Source: Ectothiorhodospiraceae bacterium (lineage in GTDB: Bacteria > Pseudomonadota > Gammaproteobacteria > HK1). From it: a stretch of 64,000 nucleotides of DNA. Numbering within the stretch: position 1 is the stretch's first letter; each line of letters opens with the position of its first letter. The stretch covers positions 130,771 through 194,770 of the forward strand of contig JACKNM010000012.1 in NCBI GenBank assembly GCA_024234875.1. Direction: 5' to 3'. The translations under genes were made by a program, and so were the position numbers. Shown piece after piece: positions 34,184 through 42,851 of this stretch. The notes below the pieces were generated by a model that was not told the origin of the DNA, did not search any database, and was given only the letters and a program-made list of their open reading frames with translations.

Positions 34184-35671
34184 TCAGCGCACTCGCCGTA
34201 CGAGACGCACGAGCATCGGCCAGGCGAGCATCAGCAGCGCCAGGCCGCACACGCTCGCGACCAGCCCGTTCGACCAGAAGATCGACAGGCTTCCCTGCGA
34301 CAGGAGCATCGACTGTCGAAACGCGCTCTCCGCGAGGTCGCCGAGCACCAGCGCCAGCACCAGCGGTGCCAGCGGGTAGTCGAGCTTCTTGAACAGGTAG
34401 CCGAGCACGCCGAACACGAGCATCAGTGCGACGTCGAGTAGCGCGTTGTGAACGGTGTACGCGCCTACCGCGCAGATGACGACGATGACCGGTGCGATGA
34501 TGCTGAACGGCACGCGCAGAATCGCGGCCCAGAACGGGACCGTGGTCAGCACCACCGCGAGCCCGACCACGTTGCCGAGATACATGCTCGCAATCAGGCC
34601 CCACACGAAGTCCTTCTGCTCGGTGAACAGCAGCGGCCCGGGTTGCAGGCCCCAGATCAGCAACCCCCCGAGCAGCACCGCGGCGGTGGGAGAGCCGGGA
34701 ATGCCCAGCGTCAGCATCGGCAGCAGGGCGCTGGTGCCGGCGGCGTGGGCGGCAGTCTCCGGGGCCACCACACCCTCCATCTGACCGCTCCCGAAATCCG
34801 CGCCGCGCTTGGAGAAGCGCTTCGCGATGCCGTAGCTCATGAAGGACGCCGGTGTCGCGCCGCCGGGGGTGATCCCCATCCAGCACCCGATCAGCGTGCC
34901 GCGCAGCGCGGTCAACCAGTAGCGAGGGAGCTCTCTCCAGGTGCGCAGCACCACGCTCGGGTCGATGCGCGCGGCGACGCCGCGGAACGCGAGGCCCTCC
35001 TCCATGGTGAGCAGGATCTCGCCGATCCCGAACAGGCCGATCACCGCGATCAGGAAGTCGAAGCCGCGTAGCAGCTCGGTGGTGCCGAAGGTCAGGCGGA
35101 GCTGGCCGGTCACCGTGTCGAGTCCGACCGCGGCCAGCGCGAAGCCGAGCATCATCGCCGCGATGGTCTTCGCCGGCGAGCCACGGCCGAGGCCGACGAA
35201 GCTGCAGAAGGTGAGGAGTTGCACCGCGAAGAACTCCGGAGGGCCGAATCGCAGCGCGAAATCCGCCACCATCGGAGCGAGGAAGGTCAGCACCACGACC
35301 GCGATCAGCGCACCGAAGAACGACGAGGTGAACGCAGCCGTCAACGCCTCACCGGCCCGTCCCTGGCGCGCCATCGGATGACCGTCGAAGGTCGTCGCAA
35401 CCGACCACGGCTCTCCGGGGATGTTGAACAACACCGAGGTGATCGCGCCGCCGAACAGCGCGCCCCAGTAGATGCACGACAGCATGATGATCGCCGACGT
35501 CGGCGACATCGAGAACGTGAGCGGCAGCAAGATGGCCACGCCGTTGGCGCCACCGAGCCCGGGCAACACGCCGATCAGGACGCCGAGCACGATGCCGACC
35601 AGCATGAACGCGAGGTTCTGCCAGGTCAGCGCCACGGAGAACCCGTGCATCAGTGAGCCGAACTCGTCCAC
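34184..35671 (-). CDS. tctA: tripartite tricarboxylate transporter large membrane subunit TctA
   Basis: This 495-residue integral membrane protein has about twelve helices and the family marks VLIGVLPGLGGANGVAILLPL and GALFGGAITSVLFNIPGEP, repeated in inverted form as GITPGGATPASFMSYGIAKR and LGIPGSPTAAVLLGGLL. TctA forms the permease with TctB and is fed by the binding protein TctC, driven by ion gradients. It is the last gene of tctCBA. No TctDE two-component genes are adjacent. Confidence 0.94.
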   Translation of the reverse strand: MDEFGSLMHGFSVALTWQNLAFMLVGIVLGVLIGVLPGLGGANGVAILLPLTFSMSPTSAIIMLSCIYWGALFGGAITSVLFNIPGEPWSVATTFDGHPMARQGRAGEALTAAFTSSFFGALIAVVVLTFLAPMVADFALRFGPPEFFAVQLLTFCSFVGLGRGSPAKTIAAMMLGFALAAVGLDTVTGQLRLTFGTTELLRGFDFLIAVIGLFGIGEILLTMEEGLAFRGVAARIDPSVVLRTWRELPRYWLTALRGTLIGCWMGITPGGATPASFMSYGIAKRFSKRGADFGSGQMEGVVAPETAAHAAGTSALLPMLTLGIPGSPTAAVLLGGLLIWGLQPGPLLFTEQKDFVWGLIASMYLGNVVGLAVVLTTVPFWAAILRVPFSIIAPVIVVICAVGAYTVHNALLDVALMLVFGVLGYLFKKLDYPLAPLVLALVLGDLAESAFRQSMLLSQGSLSIFWSNGLVASVCGLALLMLAWPMLVRLVRRVR

Positions 35672-35756
35672 CTGCTCTCACCCTCACTCACCGGAGCCAC
35701 CGGCGGCGCGGCATCGGTCGAGCAACGCGCCGCCGAACATCCGGGCGCCGCCCGGG

Positions 35757-36272
35757 TCAATAGCCGAGCAGTGCCTCCAATGGGCCTTTCGGCAATGGGA
35801 TCAGGAACCAGCGCTCGAACAGCAAGAACAGGAATACCGGGACCCCGAGCGCCATCGGCGCCACGGTGCGCCATCGAAAGCCGCCACCGACGCGCATGAA
35901 GGCGCCGAGATAGAGCGCGGCGGAGGTGTACAGGCCGAGGAAATACACGCCGAGCACGAAGGCCGCCGTCGGCAACAGCATCCGCAGCACCGGCCGCAGG
36001 CTCTGGGTGGTGACGAAGACGGTCGTGCGTGCAGTCGGCGATCGGATCGCGTGCACCAGGGTGGCGATGCTGGCGGCGATCATGAAGACGCCGACCCAGA
36101 ACGGGAAGTATCCCGCCTGCGGTCCGTCCTCGCTCCAGCGAAAGCCGATGCGGACACTGTCGTGGACGACCACCAGGCCGACCGCGATGAACGCGACCGC
36201 GACCACGATCTCCATCACCCGTGTCGAGACGCTGGCGCCGCCGCCTGGCGCCTCATTGGTCGGATGCATCAC
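35757..36272 (-). CDS. tctB: tripartite tricarboxylate transporter small membrane subunit TctB
   Basis: This 171-residue protein has four predicted helices (IVVAVAFIAVGLVVVHDSV; GYFPFWVGVFMIAASIATLV; LLPTAAFVLGVYFLGLYTSA; VPVFLFLLFERWFLIPLPKG), the usual TctB topology. It sits between TctC and TctA. Two adjacent ATG codons open the gene (36272 and 36269). Confidence 0.9.
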   Translation of the reverse strand: MMHPTNEAPGGGASVSTRVMEIVVAVAFIAVGLVVVHDSVRIGFRWSEDGPQAGYFPFWVGVFMIAASIATLVHAIRSPTARTTVFVTTQSLRPVLRMLLPTAAFVLGVYFLGLYTSAALYLGAFMRVGGGFRWRTVAPMALGVPVFLFLLFERWFLIPLPKGPLEALLGY

Positions 36273-36296
36273 CGGGTCCTCGTGTCGAGACCGGAG

Positions 36297-36327
36297 GTCG
36301 CGGCCGACACTCTGGCGCGGCCGCGAC
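36297..36327 (-). terminator. intercistronic hairpin after tctC
   Basis: GTCGCGGCC and GGCCGCGAC form a perfect 9-bp stem around a 13-base loop, starting 18 bp after the tctC stop. With no T-tract, it probably stabilises the binding-protein message and reduces read-through to tctBA. Confidence 0.5.
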
Positions 36328-36344
36328 CGCCACTGGTCCTGGGC

Positions 36345-37361
36345 CTACTTCGCCAGGAAGCCCGCGTCGCGCATGAGCTGCTGGTGGTTGACCTCGGCCT
36401 TCTCGAGCCAGGCGCTGAAGTCGGCGCCGGTCATCGCGCTCTGGTTGAACGCCCCCTTCTCCATGAACTCCGCCCACTCCGGGGTCGCGCGGACCTTCTC
36501 GAGCAGGCCCTGGTAGAAGGCGACGACGTCCGGCGCGGCGCCGGGCACGGTGAAGATCCCGCGCAGCATCAGGTACTCGACGTCGACTCCGGCCTCGCGG
36601 CAGGTGGGGATGTCGGCCCAGGCCTGGGTCTCGGTCATCTTCGCGGTGTAGGGCATGCGCTGACCGTCGAACACGCACAGTGGTCGCAGCTTGCCGCCGC
36701 GCCAGTGCGCCACCGCCTCGATCGGGTTGTTCACCGTCGAGTCGACGTGCTTGCCGACGAGCTGGGTCGCGACCTCGCCACCGCCCTTGTAGGGCACGTA
36801 GGTGAGCTTCTTGCCCGTGACCTTCTCGACGGCGACGGTGATGATCTGGTCCTCCTGCTTCGAGCCGGTTCCGGCCATCTTGAACGCCTTGTCGTCACCC
36901 GCCTTCACCGCCGCGATGTAGTCGGCCGCGCTCTGGTAGGTGGACTCCGCATTCACCCACAGCACGAACTCGTCGAGGGCCAGCATCCCGACCGGGGTGA
37001 GATCGCGCCAGTTGAATGGGATACCGGTGGCGAGCGGCGTGGTGAACAGATTCGACAGCGTGATGACGATCTTGTGCGGATTGCCGGCGCTCGACTTGAC
37101 GTCGAGAAAGGCCTCGCCGCCGGCGCCGCCGGACTTGTTGATGACCACCAGGGGTTGCGCCATGAGGGCGTGCTTGCTGACGATGCCCTGGATCAACCGG
37201 GCCATCTGGTCGGCGCCGCCGCCGGTGCCCGCTGGCACGATGAGCTCGACTGGCTTGGAAGGCTCCCAGGCGGCGACCGCGCGGTGCGCGGGCAGCACGG
37301 TGGCGATACATGCGGCCGCCAGCGCGGCCGCGGTCCGGACGACGATTCGACTGCGGTTCAT
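36345..37361 (-). CDS. tctC: tripartite tricarboxylate transporter binding protein TctC (Bug family)
   Basis: The 338-residue periplasmic solute receptor has a signal peptide (TAAALAAACIATVLPAHRAVA). The Bug-family fold is seen in KPVELIVPAGTGGGADQMAR and VVINKSGGAGGEAFLDVKSS. The usual recognition segments (YVPYKGGGEVATQLVGKHVD) are intact. It binds a carboxylate such as citrate or another organic acid. The ATG at 37361 (GAAGGAAC upstream) was preferred to an in-frame one at 37439. Confidence 0.93.
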   Translation of the reverse strand: MNRSRIVVRTAAALAAACIATVLPAHRAVAAWEPSKPVELIVPAGTGGGADQMARLIQGIVSKHALMAQPLVVINKSGGAGGEAFLDVKSSAGNPHKIVITLSNLFTTPLATGIPFNWRDLTPVGMLALDEFVLWVNAESTYQSAADYIAAVKAGDDKAFKMAGTGSKQEDQIITVAVEKVTGKKLTYVPYKGGGEVATQLVGKHVDSTVNNPIEAVAHWRGGKLRPLCVFDGQRMPYTAKMTETQAWADIPTCREAGVDVEYLMLRGIFTVPGAAPDVVAFYQGLLEKVRATPEWAEFMEKGAFNQSAMTGADFSAWLEKAEVNHQQLMRDAGFLAK

Positions 37362-37778
37362 GTTCCTTCTCCAGGCGCTGCGATCACGCGCGACCGCGCC
37401 GACTGACAGACGGCGTGGCACCCGCGCCGTCGCGGGCACGGGGGTCGGAGCGTGGGACGATGGAAAGCCGCCGAGGGTGTGTCGGTCGGTGAGCTGAGAC
37501 GTCAGGGGACCGAGCGAACGATCAGCCCCCGGGCACCGTGGACTCGGAGCGCAGGCAGCGGGCTCGCCCCGCTGGCCTGGCTGTCACCCGTCCGAAACGG
37601 CGCCGCGCCGCCCTCCTGTGGAATGCGTCACGCCGAGCATCGGCGTTCAAGCGCGCGCAAAGTATAGAGCTTCTCCGCCACGCGTCCATGGGCGGCCGCA
37701 CCGTGGTGCCGGTGGTTCAGATCCGCGGCGCCGGCGAGGGTCGGTGTGCGGCGCGACGGGGTGGCCGGGACTGTCTAT
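37362..37778. other. 417-bp intergenic region without a gene
   Basis: It separates the divergent tctC and arsR-type genes. I see no conserved coding frame and no convincing sigma-70 or sigma-54 boxes for tctC. A long open frame that enters arsR from 37538 has no protein-like composition before 37835. Confidence 0.5.
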
Positions 37779-37798
37779 CGATATTTCCAGAAATATCG
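37779..37798. promoter_or_regulatory. perfect palindromic operator of the ArsR-type repressor
   Basis: CGATATTTCCAGAAATATCG is a perfect inverted repeat with 9-bp arms and a CA spacer, 37 bp upstream of the arsR-type ATG. Its AT-rich core stands out in a 70 % GC background and has the 12-2-12-like symmetry of ArsR/SmtB sites. I infer autoregulation of the two-gene operon. Confidence 0.6.
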
Positions 37799-37834
37799 TT
37801 GCAAGGCAGCCTGCGGGAGACTAGACTCGCGCCC

Positions 37835-38164
37835 ATGGACATCCTCACCCTCGCATCGAGGCTCGAGGCGCTCGGCAACGAGACCCGCCTCCAGGTGTAC
37901 AGAATGCTGGTTCGTGCCGGCCCCGATGGCCTTCCGGTGGGAACCCTGCAAGAGCGCCTGGGCATCGCGCGGTCCACGCTGTCGCACCATCTCCACCGGT
38001 TGATCGGTGCCGACCTGGTCCATCAGCACCGGGAGGGCACGACCTTGCACTGTCGGGTCTCGTTCGACGTCATGGACGAGACGCTGGGGGCCTTGCGGTC
38101 CGAGTGCTGCGCCGACGTCGGGCGCGGTGAAATCTCGACGCTACCGAGAAGGAATCGAGCATGA
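37835..38164 (+). CDS. ArsR-family transcriptional repressor
   Basis: The 109-residue winged helix-turn-helix protein starts ASRLEALGNETRLQVYRMLV, and its recognition helix is in LGIARSTLSHHLHRLIGADL. The classical alpha-3 CVC/CxC metal site is not present in the first half. The C-terminal SECCADV pair of cysteines may be the sensor for arsenite or another thiophilic agent. Its stop overlaps the ATG of the permease (ATGA), and a perfect palindrome lies just upstream. The start was chosen at 37835; earlier in-frame codons give no family similarity. Confidence 0.88.
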   Translation: MDILTLASRLEALGNETRLQVYRMLVRAGPDGLPVGTLQERLGIARSTLSHHLHRLIGADLVHQHREGTTLHCRVSFDVMDETLGALRSECCADVGRGEISTLPRRNRA

Positions 38165-39186
38165 CTCACGTCGTCGTGGCAACTCGTGAGCTGGCGAATC
38201 GCATCGACCCGGTCGTCGTCGCGTTGCTGGTCGGATTCGCGGTGCTCGCGCTTCTCGCCCCGCAACAGGCGGCCGAGAGCCTGCGCTTCACGGTCGATGC
38301 ACTCGTCGGGGTCAGCGTCTTCCTGCTCGTGTCGATCGCCATCGCTGCCTGTGCCAAGGCGAGTGGCGCCGACCAGCTCATCGCGCGCGCGTTCCAGGGT
38401 GGTCGGGCGAGGATGGTGCTCGCCGCGGCCCTGGTCGGCGCGCTGTCACCGTTCTGCTCGTGCGGTGTCATTCCGATCATCGCCGCGTTGCTCGCGATGG
38501 GGGTGCCGCTACCGCCGGTGATGGCGTTCTGGCTCGCATCGCCGTTGATGGATCCCTCGATGTTCGTGCTCACCGCCGGCACGCTCGGGACCAGTTTCGC
38601 GATCTACAAGACATTCGCCGCGGTGGCCGTCGGCCTGCTGGGTGGATTCGGCACGTTGGCCCTGATGCGCGGTGGCGCCTTCGCCGAGCCGTTGCGCGCG
38701 GGCGTGGGAAACGGTGGCTGTGGCGGGGCGACGGTTCGCAATCCGAAGCCGGTGCAGTGGCGCTTCTGGAGTGATCCGACGCGCCGTGAGAGGTTTCGGG
38801 CCAACGCCGCTGCCAACCTGCTGTTCCTCGGCAAGTGGCTCGCGATCGCGTTCTTCCTCGAGAGCCTGATGCTCGCCTACGTCCCGGCGGAGACGGTGAG
38901 CCGGCTCATCGGTGGGGACGGCTGGACCACGGTGCTCGGTGCGACCCTCGTCGGTGTCCCCGCGTACCTGAACGGCTACGCCGCCTTGCCGCTGGTGGGC
39001 GGTCTGATCGAGCAGGGGATGGCCCCCGGAGCGGGAATGGCCTTTCTGCTCGCCGGTGGTGTGAGCTCGATCCCGGCCGCGATCGCGGTCTGGGCGTTGG
39101 CACGGTGGCCGGTCTTCGTCGCCTACCTCGGCTTCGCCTTCGTCGGCGCCCTGAGCCTCGGGCTGCTCTATCCGGTCCTTGCCTGA
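38161..39186 (+). CDS. ArsP/DUF318-type permease
   Basis: This 341-residue protein has eight to ten TM helices of the PF03773 permease family. The marker FCSCGVIPIIAALLAMGVPL carries the cysteine pair thought to bind organoarsenical or metal ions, and a matching half repeat is at TLVGVPAYLNGYAALPLVGG. ArsP exports trivalent methylated arsenicals; other members export Cu/Zn or are uncharacterised. A Gly/Cys-containing cytoplasmic loop (NGGCGGATV) lies between the halves. Co-expression with an ArsR-type repressor points to metalloid resistance, but the substrate is inferred. Confidence 0.85.
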   Translation: MTHVVVATRELANRIDPVVVALLVGFAVLALLAPQQAAESLRFTVDALVGVSVFLLVSIAIAACAKASGADQLIARAFQGGRARMVLAAALVGALSPFCSCGVIPIIAALLAMGVPLPPVMAFWLASPLMDPSMFVLTAGTLGTSFAIYKTFAAVAVGLLGGFGTLALMRGGAFAEPLRAGVGNGGCGGATVRNPKPVQWRFWSDPTRRERFRANAAANLLFLGKWLAIAFFLESLMLAYVPAETVSRLIGGDGWTTVLGATLVGVPAYLNGYAALPLVGGLIEQGMAPGAGMAFLLAGGVSSIPAAIAVWALARWPVFVAYLGFAFVGALSLGLLYPVLA

Positions 39187-39317
39187 TCGCTCCACCGCGC
39201 GCGCATCGGCGCCCGGTGCGTCGATGCGCGCGCTCTACGCAACGCCGAGCTCCATCTCTCGATCGAGCCTGCCGCGCCCGTGCGCGTCGCGCGGTCGCGA
39301 ATGCGTGCCCGATTCCC

Positions 39318-39345
39318 TTTCACCGCGCACGCCCGTCCCTAGAAT
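39318..39345 (+). promoter_or_regulatory. candidate promoter for the beta-helix gene
   Basis: TTTCAC and TAGAAT (39340-39345) are separated by 16 bases, 68 bp before the ATG at 39414. Confidence 0.38.
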
Positions 39346-39413
39346 CCCATCCGCGCCGGTTCACCGTGCGACGACGGCGCCGCCAGGCGCCAGAGACCGA
39401 AGGAGGGAGTTCG

Positions 39414-40991
39414 ATGCGACCAAGCGTGAAGGGGCTCGCGGCGGCCCGACTGCTCGTGTTGGCGATGATGCTCGCAGGCGGCGCCGTCGCGAGCGCTGCC
39501 ACGCCCGGCGAGATCGCCTACCAGGGGCTACTCAGCGACGACGGCGGGGCGCCGCTCGACGGCACCTACGACATCACCTTCGCGTTGTTCGAGGCACCGA
39601 CCGGTGGCAGCGCGGTCTGGTCGGAGACGCACGATGACGTCACCGTGACCGCGGGGGCGTTCGCGGTCGATCTCGGCTCCGTCGACTCGTTCTTCGACCC
39701 GCCGACCCCGGTGTCCTTCGGTCGTCCCTACTGGGTCCAGATCACGGTGCAGGTGGGCAACGGGTCGGCCGCAGCCCAGACCCTGAGTCCACGCGTGCCG
39801 CTGTCCAGCGTGCCGTACGCGCTGAGCGCGCGCGCGTCGAGCAGTGAGGTCACCGTCGACTGCAACGGCGCCGGGGTCACCGGCGCCGACGTGCAGCGTG
39901 CCATCGACGAGGCGCCCATCGGGCCGCTGGTGATCGACCTCGCCGGCAGCACCTGCACCGGCAACGTCCGCATCGCCCGTGACGACGTCCGTATCCGCAA
40001 CGGCCAGCTCGTGGGAGGTACGCCAGACTTCGGCGTCGTCCTCGTGCAGGGCGCACGCCGCACCTATCTGCTCGACCTCGAGATCTCCGGGGGCACCACC
40101 GGTGGCAACTCGAGCTTCGGCGCTGGAGTGACCGTGAGCGACGGCGGGAATCTCGGCGTCGAGAGCACCACGATTCGCGACAACGCTGGAGACGGTCTCA
40201 CCGTGGTCGAGAACGGCAGCGTCGACCTGTGGGCCGGCGCGGTGATTCGTGACAACGGGGGCAACGGGGTGTCCGTCATCCAGAACAGCCACCTCGACTG
40301 CAACGCCGGCGCGGTGCTGGTCGCCAACGGCGGCAACGCGATGTGGGTGTCGGAGAGCTCGTCGGCGCGACTCATCGGCTGCGTGGCCGACGCGACGATG
40401 GGCACCCCGGGATTCGAGCCGAAGGGGGCATCCGGGGTCTTCGTGAACGAGGGGTCGTCGGTACGCATCCTGGGCGACAGCACGGTGCGCACCAACGCGC
40501 CAGGCAACGCCGCGGCCTTCGCTTTCATCGGCTCGACCCTGCGGGTTCGCAACTCGGGCAACGTGATCGCGAACCACGCCCAGGTCCCGGCCAGCCCGCT
40601 CGACCGCTCGGCGTTCGCCCTGGACGCGGACATCAACTCCACCATCCGTGTCGACGCCAACGACAGCCCGACCGAGCTTCGGGGCAGTGTCCACTCGTTC
40701 AATCAGAGCACCGTGGACATTCGCTCGGCCCTCATCACCGGGCACGTCTACGCCGACGGATTGCAGACCAACATGCGCCTGCGCAGCCGCAACTCCGCCA
40801 ACGTCAACGTGGTCGATCTGACCAAGGTGCAGAGTGGTCCCGGTTTCACCGCCCAGATCGTCTCCTTCGAGCAGGTCACCCTCGACTCCCAGGTCGAGGT
40901 CGACGGGATCATCGACTGCAGCCTCGGCGGCCAGATCACGCGGACCCACACGAACTTCAAGGATCCCGCGGACGGATACGTGAACTGCTGA
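39414..40991 (+). CDS. exported right-handed beta-helix protein
   Basis: The 525-residue protein has a Sec signal peptide (LLVLAMMLAGGAVASAA, cleavage near 28) and an N-terminal domain of about 110 residues (GEIAYQGLLSDDGGAPLDGTY), common ahead of bacterial tail- or collagen-like surface proteins. A series of short parallel-beta coils rich in Asn, Gly, Ser and Val follows from about 145 to 500 (for example TTIRDNAGDGLTVVENGSVD and AVIRDNGGNGVSVIQNSHLD). No sorting signal is seen at the C-terminus. The strong AAGGAGGG precedes the ATG. Likely secreted or surface-exposed; function unknown. Confidence 0.78.
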   Translation: MRPSVKGLAAARLLVLAMMLAGGAVASAATPGEIAYQGLLSDDGGAPLDGTYDITFALFEAPTGGSAVWSETHDDVTVTAGAFAVDLGSVDSFFDPPTPVSFGRPYWVQITVQVGNGSAAAQTLSPRVPLSSVPYALSARASSSEVTVDCNGAGVTGADVQRAIDEAPIGPLVIDLAGSTCTGNVRIARDDVRIRNGQLVGGTPDFGVVLVQGARRTYLLDLEISGGTTGGNSSFGAGVTVSDGGNLGVESTTIRDNAGDGLTVVENGSVDLWAGAVIRDNGGNGVSVIQNSHLDCNAGAVLVANGGNAMWVSESSSARLIGCVADATMGTPGFEPKGASGVFVNEGSSVRILGDSTVRTNAPGNAAAFAFIGSTLRVRNSGNVIANHAQVPASPLDRSAFALDADINSTIRVDANDSPTELRGSVHSFNQSTVDIRSALITGHVYADGLQTNMRLRSRNSANVNVVDLTKVQSGPGFTAQIVSFEQVTLDSQVEVDGIIDCSLGGQITRTHTNFKDPADGYVNC

Positions 40992-41040
40992 GCATGGTCC
41001 GGTGTGGGCACCCGTGCGACCCGACGCGCCGGAGCGAGGC

Positions 41041-41349
41041 ATGAGAGCCGGGTGGGCGAATGCGAGGTGGTCGCTGGCAGTGCTCGCGATCGCGGTGGCG
41101 AGCGCGTTCGGGACGGCGCAGGCGGCCGAGCCCACGCGGCTCACCCGTGCCGATTGCGGTCGCTCGGCGAAGGCGCAGGGCATCGGCGGTCGCGAGGATC
41201 TCGAGGACTTCATCGCCCATTGCCTCGCGGCAGGCCGCCGCGACGAGGCGACTGCCGGTGGCTCGGAGCCGACGGACACGACGCGCCCGATGTCCACCGA
41301 CGCCGAAGGTGCAACGCGAGACCGCGGACGCGAGCAGCGGGACCGCTGA
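41041..41349 (+). CDS. PsiF-repeat-like small periplasmic protein
   Basis: The 102-residue protein has a signal peptide (SLAVLAIAVASAFGTAQA). A single motif DCGRSAKAQGIGG...DFIAHCLAA follows, which resembles the PsiF repeat (C-x-n-C with a central KA-x-x-x-x-L/G). The acidic Ser/Thr-rich tail is unstructured. PsiF proteins are phosphate-starvation-induced periplasmic proteins of unknown function. The ORF opens at 41002, but the signal peptide begins at 41041. Confidence 0.6.
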   Translation: MRAGWANARWSLAVLAIAVASAFGTAQAAEPTRLTRADCGRSAKAQGIGGREDLEDFIAHCLAAGRRDEATAGGSEPTDTTRPMSTDAEGATRDRGREQRDR

Positions 41350-41381
41350 GTCGGCGGGCGCGCGACCAGGGGAGAGGCAAG

Positions 41382-42050
41382 ATGGGACGAACGGAACGAC
41401 ACGCGACGCCGAGTGGTCGGACGCACCAGCGCCCCGCGCTCGTCGCCGCGCACGCGGCCATGCTCCTCGGGTCGGTCGCGCTGGCGCCGGCCGCGGCCTT
41501 CGCGGCGACCTACACCCTGAGTGCCCAGGGCACCGGCTCCGGCGCCGGAGTGAGCGCGAGCGCCGGGTTCGGGCTGCGCTCGAGCTTCGGTGATGTCGGG
41601 GCCACGGTGATGTCCTCGGCCGCTTTTCGCCTGCGCCCGGGCGTGCTGGCGCTCGCCTCGGTGGCCGCCCTGCCGGACCAGGACGGCGACGGCGTCCCGG
41701 ACGCCCAGGACAACTGCGTCGCGGCGGCGAATCCCGGTCAGGCCGACCTCGACGTCGACGGGCTCGGTGACGCCTGTGACCCCGACGACGACGGCGATGG
41801 CATGTCCGACGCCTACGAGAGCGCGAACGGCCTCGACCCGCTCGATGCGGCCGACGCCGCGGTCGATACCGACGGCGACGGCCTCACCAATCTCGAGGAG
41901 TCCCAGCTCGGCACCGATCCCCGCGACCCCGATACCGACGGGGATGGCCGCTCGGACGGTGCCGAGGTCGCCGCGGGATCGGATCCGCTGCGCCGGGGCG
42001 TGGGGCGAATCCTGCCGATCATCACCGAGTTCCTGCTCGGCATCGACTGA
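41382..42050 (+). CDS. exported protein with thrombospondin type-3 calcium-binding repeats
   Basis: The 222-residue protein has an export signal (AHAAMLLGSVALAPAAAFA), a Gly/Ala/Ser-rich region of about 70 residues, then at least four Asp-rich repeats (DQDGDGVPDAQDNC, DPDDDGDGMSDAYE, DTDGDGLTNLEE, DTDGDGRSDGAE) of the thrombospondin type-3/OmpA-linker type that bind calcium. It ends in a short hydrophobic ILPIITEFLLGID. It is the third exported protein in a row and is followed by a strong hairpin. Confidence 0.82.
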   Translation: MGRTERHATPSGRTHQRPALVAAHAAMLLGSVALAPAAAFAATYTLSAQGTGSGAGVSASAGFGLRSSFGDVGATVMSSAAFRLRPGVLALASVAALPDQDGDGVPDAQDNCVAAANPGQADLDVDGLGDACDPDDDGDGMSDAYESANGLDPLDAADAAVDTDGDGLTNLEESQLGTDPRDPDTDGDGRSDGAEVAAGSDPLRRGVGRILPIITEFLLGID

Positions 42051-42059
42051 TCGTCGGCG

Positions 42060-42099
42060 CGAGCCGGGTTGCCACGCGGCTGCGCGGCGACCCGGCTCG
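42060..42099. terminator. strong hairpin between convergent genes
   Basis: CGAGCCGGGT and ACCCGGCTCG form a perfect 10-bp stem, extended inward by four further pairs including one G-U. It separates the thrombospondin-repeat gene from the convergent ACT-domain gene. Confidence 0.65.
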
Positions 42100-42110
42100 G
42101 GTGGGGTGAC

Positions 42111-42635
42111 TCAGGTCTCGTCCTCCTCCACGTCGACGTCGACCATCAGCTCGTTCGCCAGGGTCTCCAGGGCGGTGACCAGGTCGTCCATGGCGAGGGT
42201 GTCGGGGGCGCGCAGGACCGCCTCGGCCTGGAACAACGTGCCGCCCGACATCGAGGCGCTGATCGTCTCGGTGTCCAGCCGCTCGATGCTGATCCCGCGC
42301 TCGGCGAGCGCGTGCGAGATGTCGTGCACGATTCCCGGGCGATCCTGCCCCACGATGTCGAGGTGCAGGCGGCGATAGCGTGACTCGAGCTCCGGCGTCG
42401 CGCGGTCGACGGTGATGCTCAGGCCCGCCTCGGCCCCGAGCGCCTGTAGCCCGGCGCCGAGCGCGTCCACCCCGCCCTCGGCGACGCTGACCTCGAGCAC
42501 GCCCGCGAACTTGCTACCCAGGTGCGCCATCGAGCTGCGCTCCCAGTTCCCGCCGTGGCGTGCAACCACCCCCGACAGGCTGTCGACGAGCCCCGGGCGG
42601 TCCTCACCCATGAACGTCAGTACCAGTGTCGTCAT
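42111..42635 (-). CDS. double ACT-domain regulatory protein (GcvR-like)
   Basis: The 174-residue protein is made of two ACT domains, TFMGEDRPGLVDSLSGVVAR and DIVGQDRPGIVHDISHALAE, both with the Asp-Arg-Pro-Gly ligand loop. That is the layout of GcvR, which binds glycine and blocks the GcvA activator of the glycine cleavage system. No gcv operon is next to it. The dehydrogenase at 56869 that produces one-carbon units is 14 kb away. It could equally be an orphan ACT amino-acid sensor. It is divergent from pirin. Confidence 0.8.
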   Translation of the reverse strand: MTTLVLTFMGEDRPGLVDSLSGVVARHGGNWERSSMAHLGSKFAGVLEVSVAEGGVDALGAGLQALGAEAGLSITVDRATPELESRYRRLHLDIVGQDRPGIVHDISHALAERGISIERLDTETISASMSGGTLFQAEAVLRAPDTLAMDDLVTALETLANELMVDVDVEEDET

Positions 42636-42851
42636 CGTCCGAGCCCCACTTGCCCCGAATCCGGCCCCGGGTGATGGCGACTGACGCCGCGCACTGCTCC
42701 GGGTTCAGGAGCCGACTGTACCGGGTCCATCGCTTTCGTGCTGCCCGCGCGCGGCGGCGCGCGGCGCCGCTGCGTGACGCTGCGCCGCCGACGATACGGG
42801 TAGGATTCGCCGATCCCGCGAGGTCCGCGGGCCGACGCCGGAGGATCTTCC

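Noticed and set aside
37538..37834. N-terminal extension of the ArsR-type protein
   Set aside because: The added 99 codons cover the palindromic operator and have random Arg-rich composition; homology starts at 37835.
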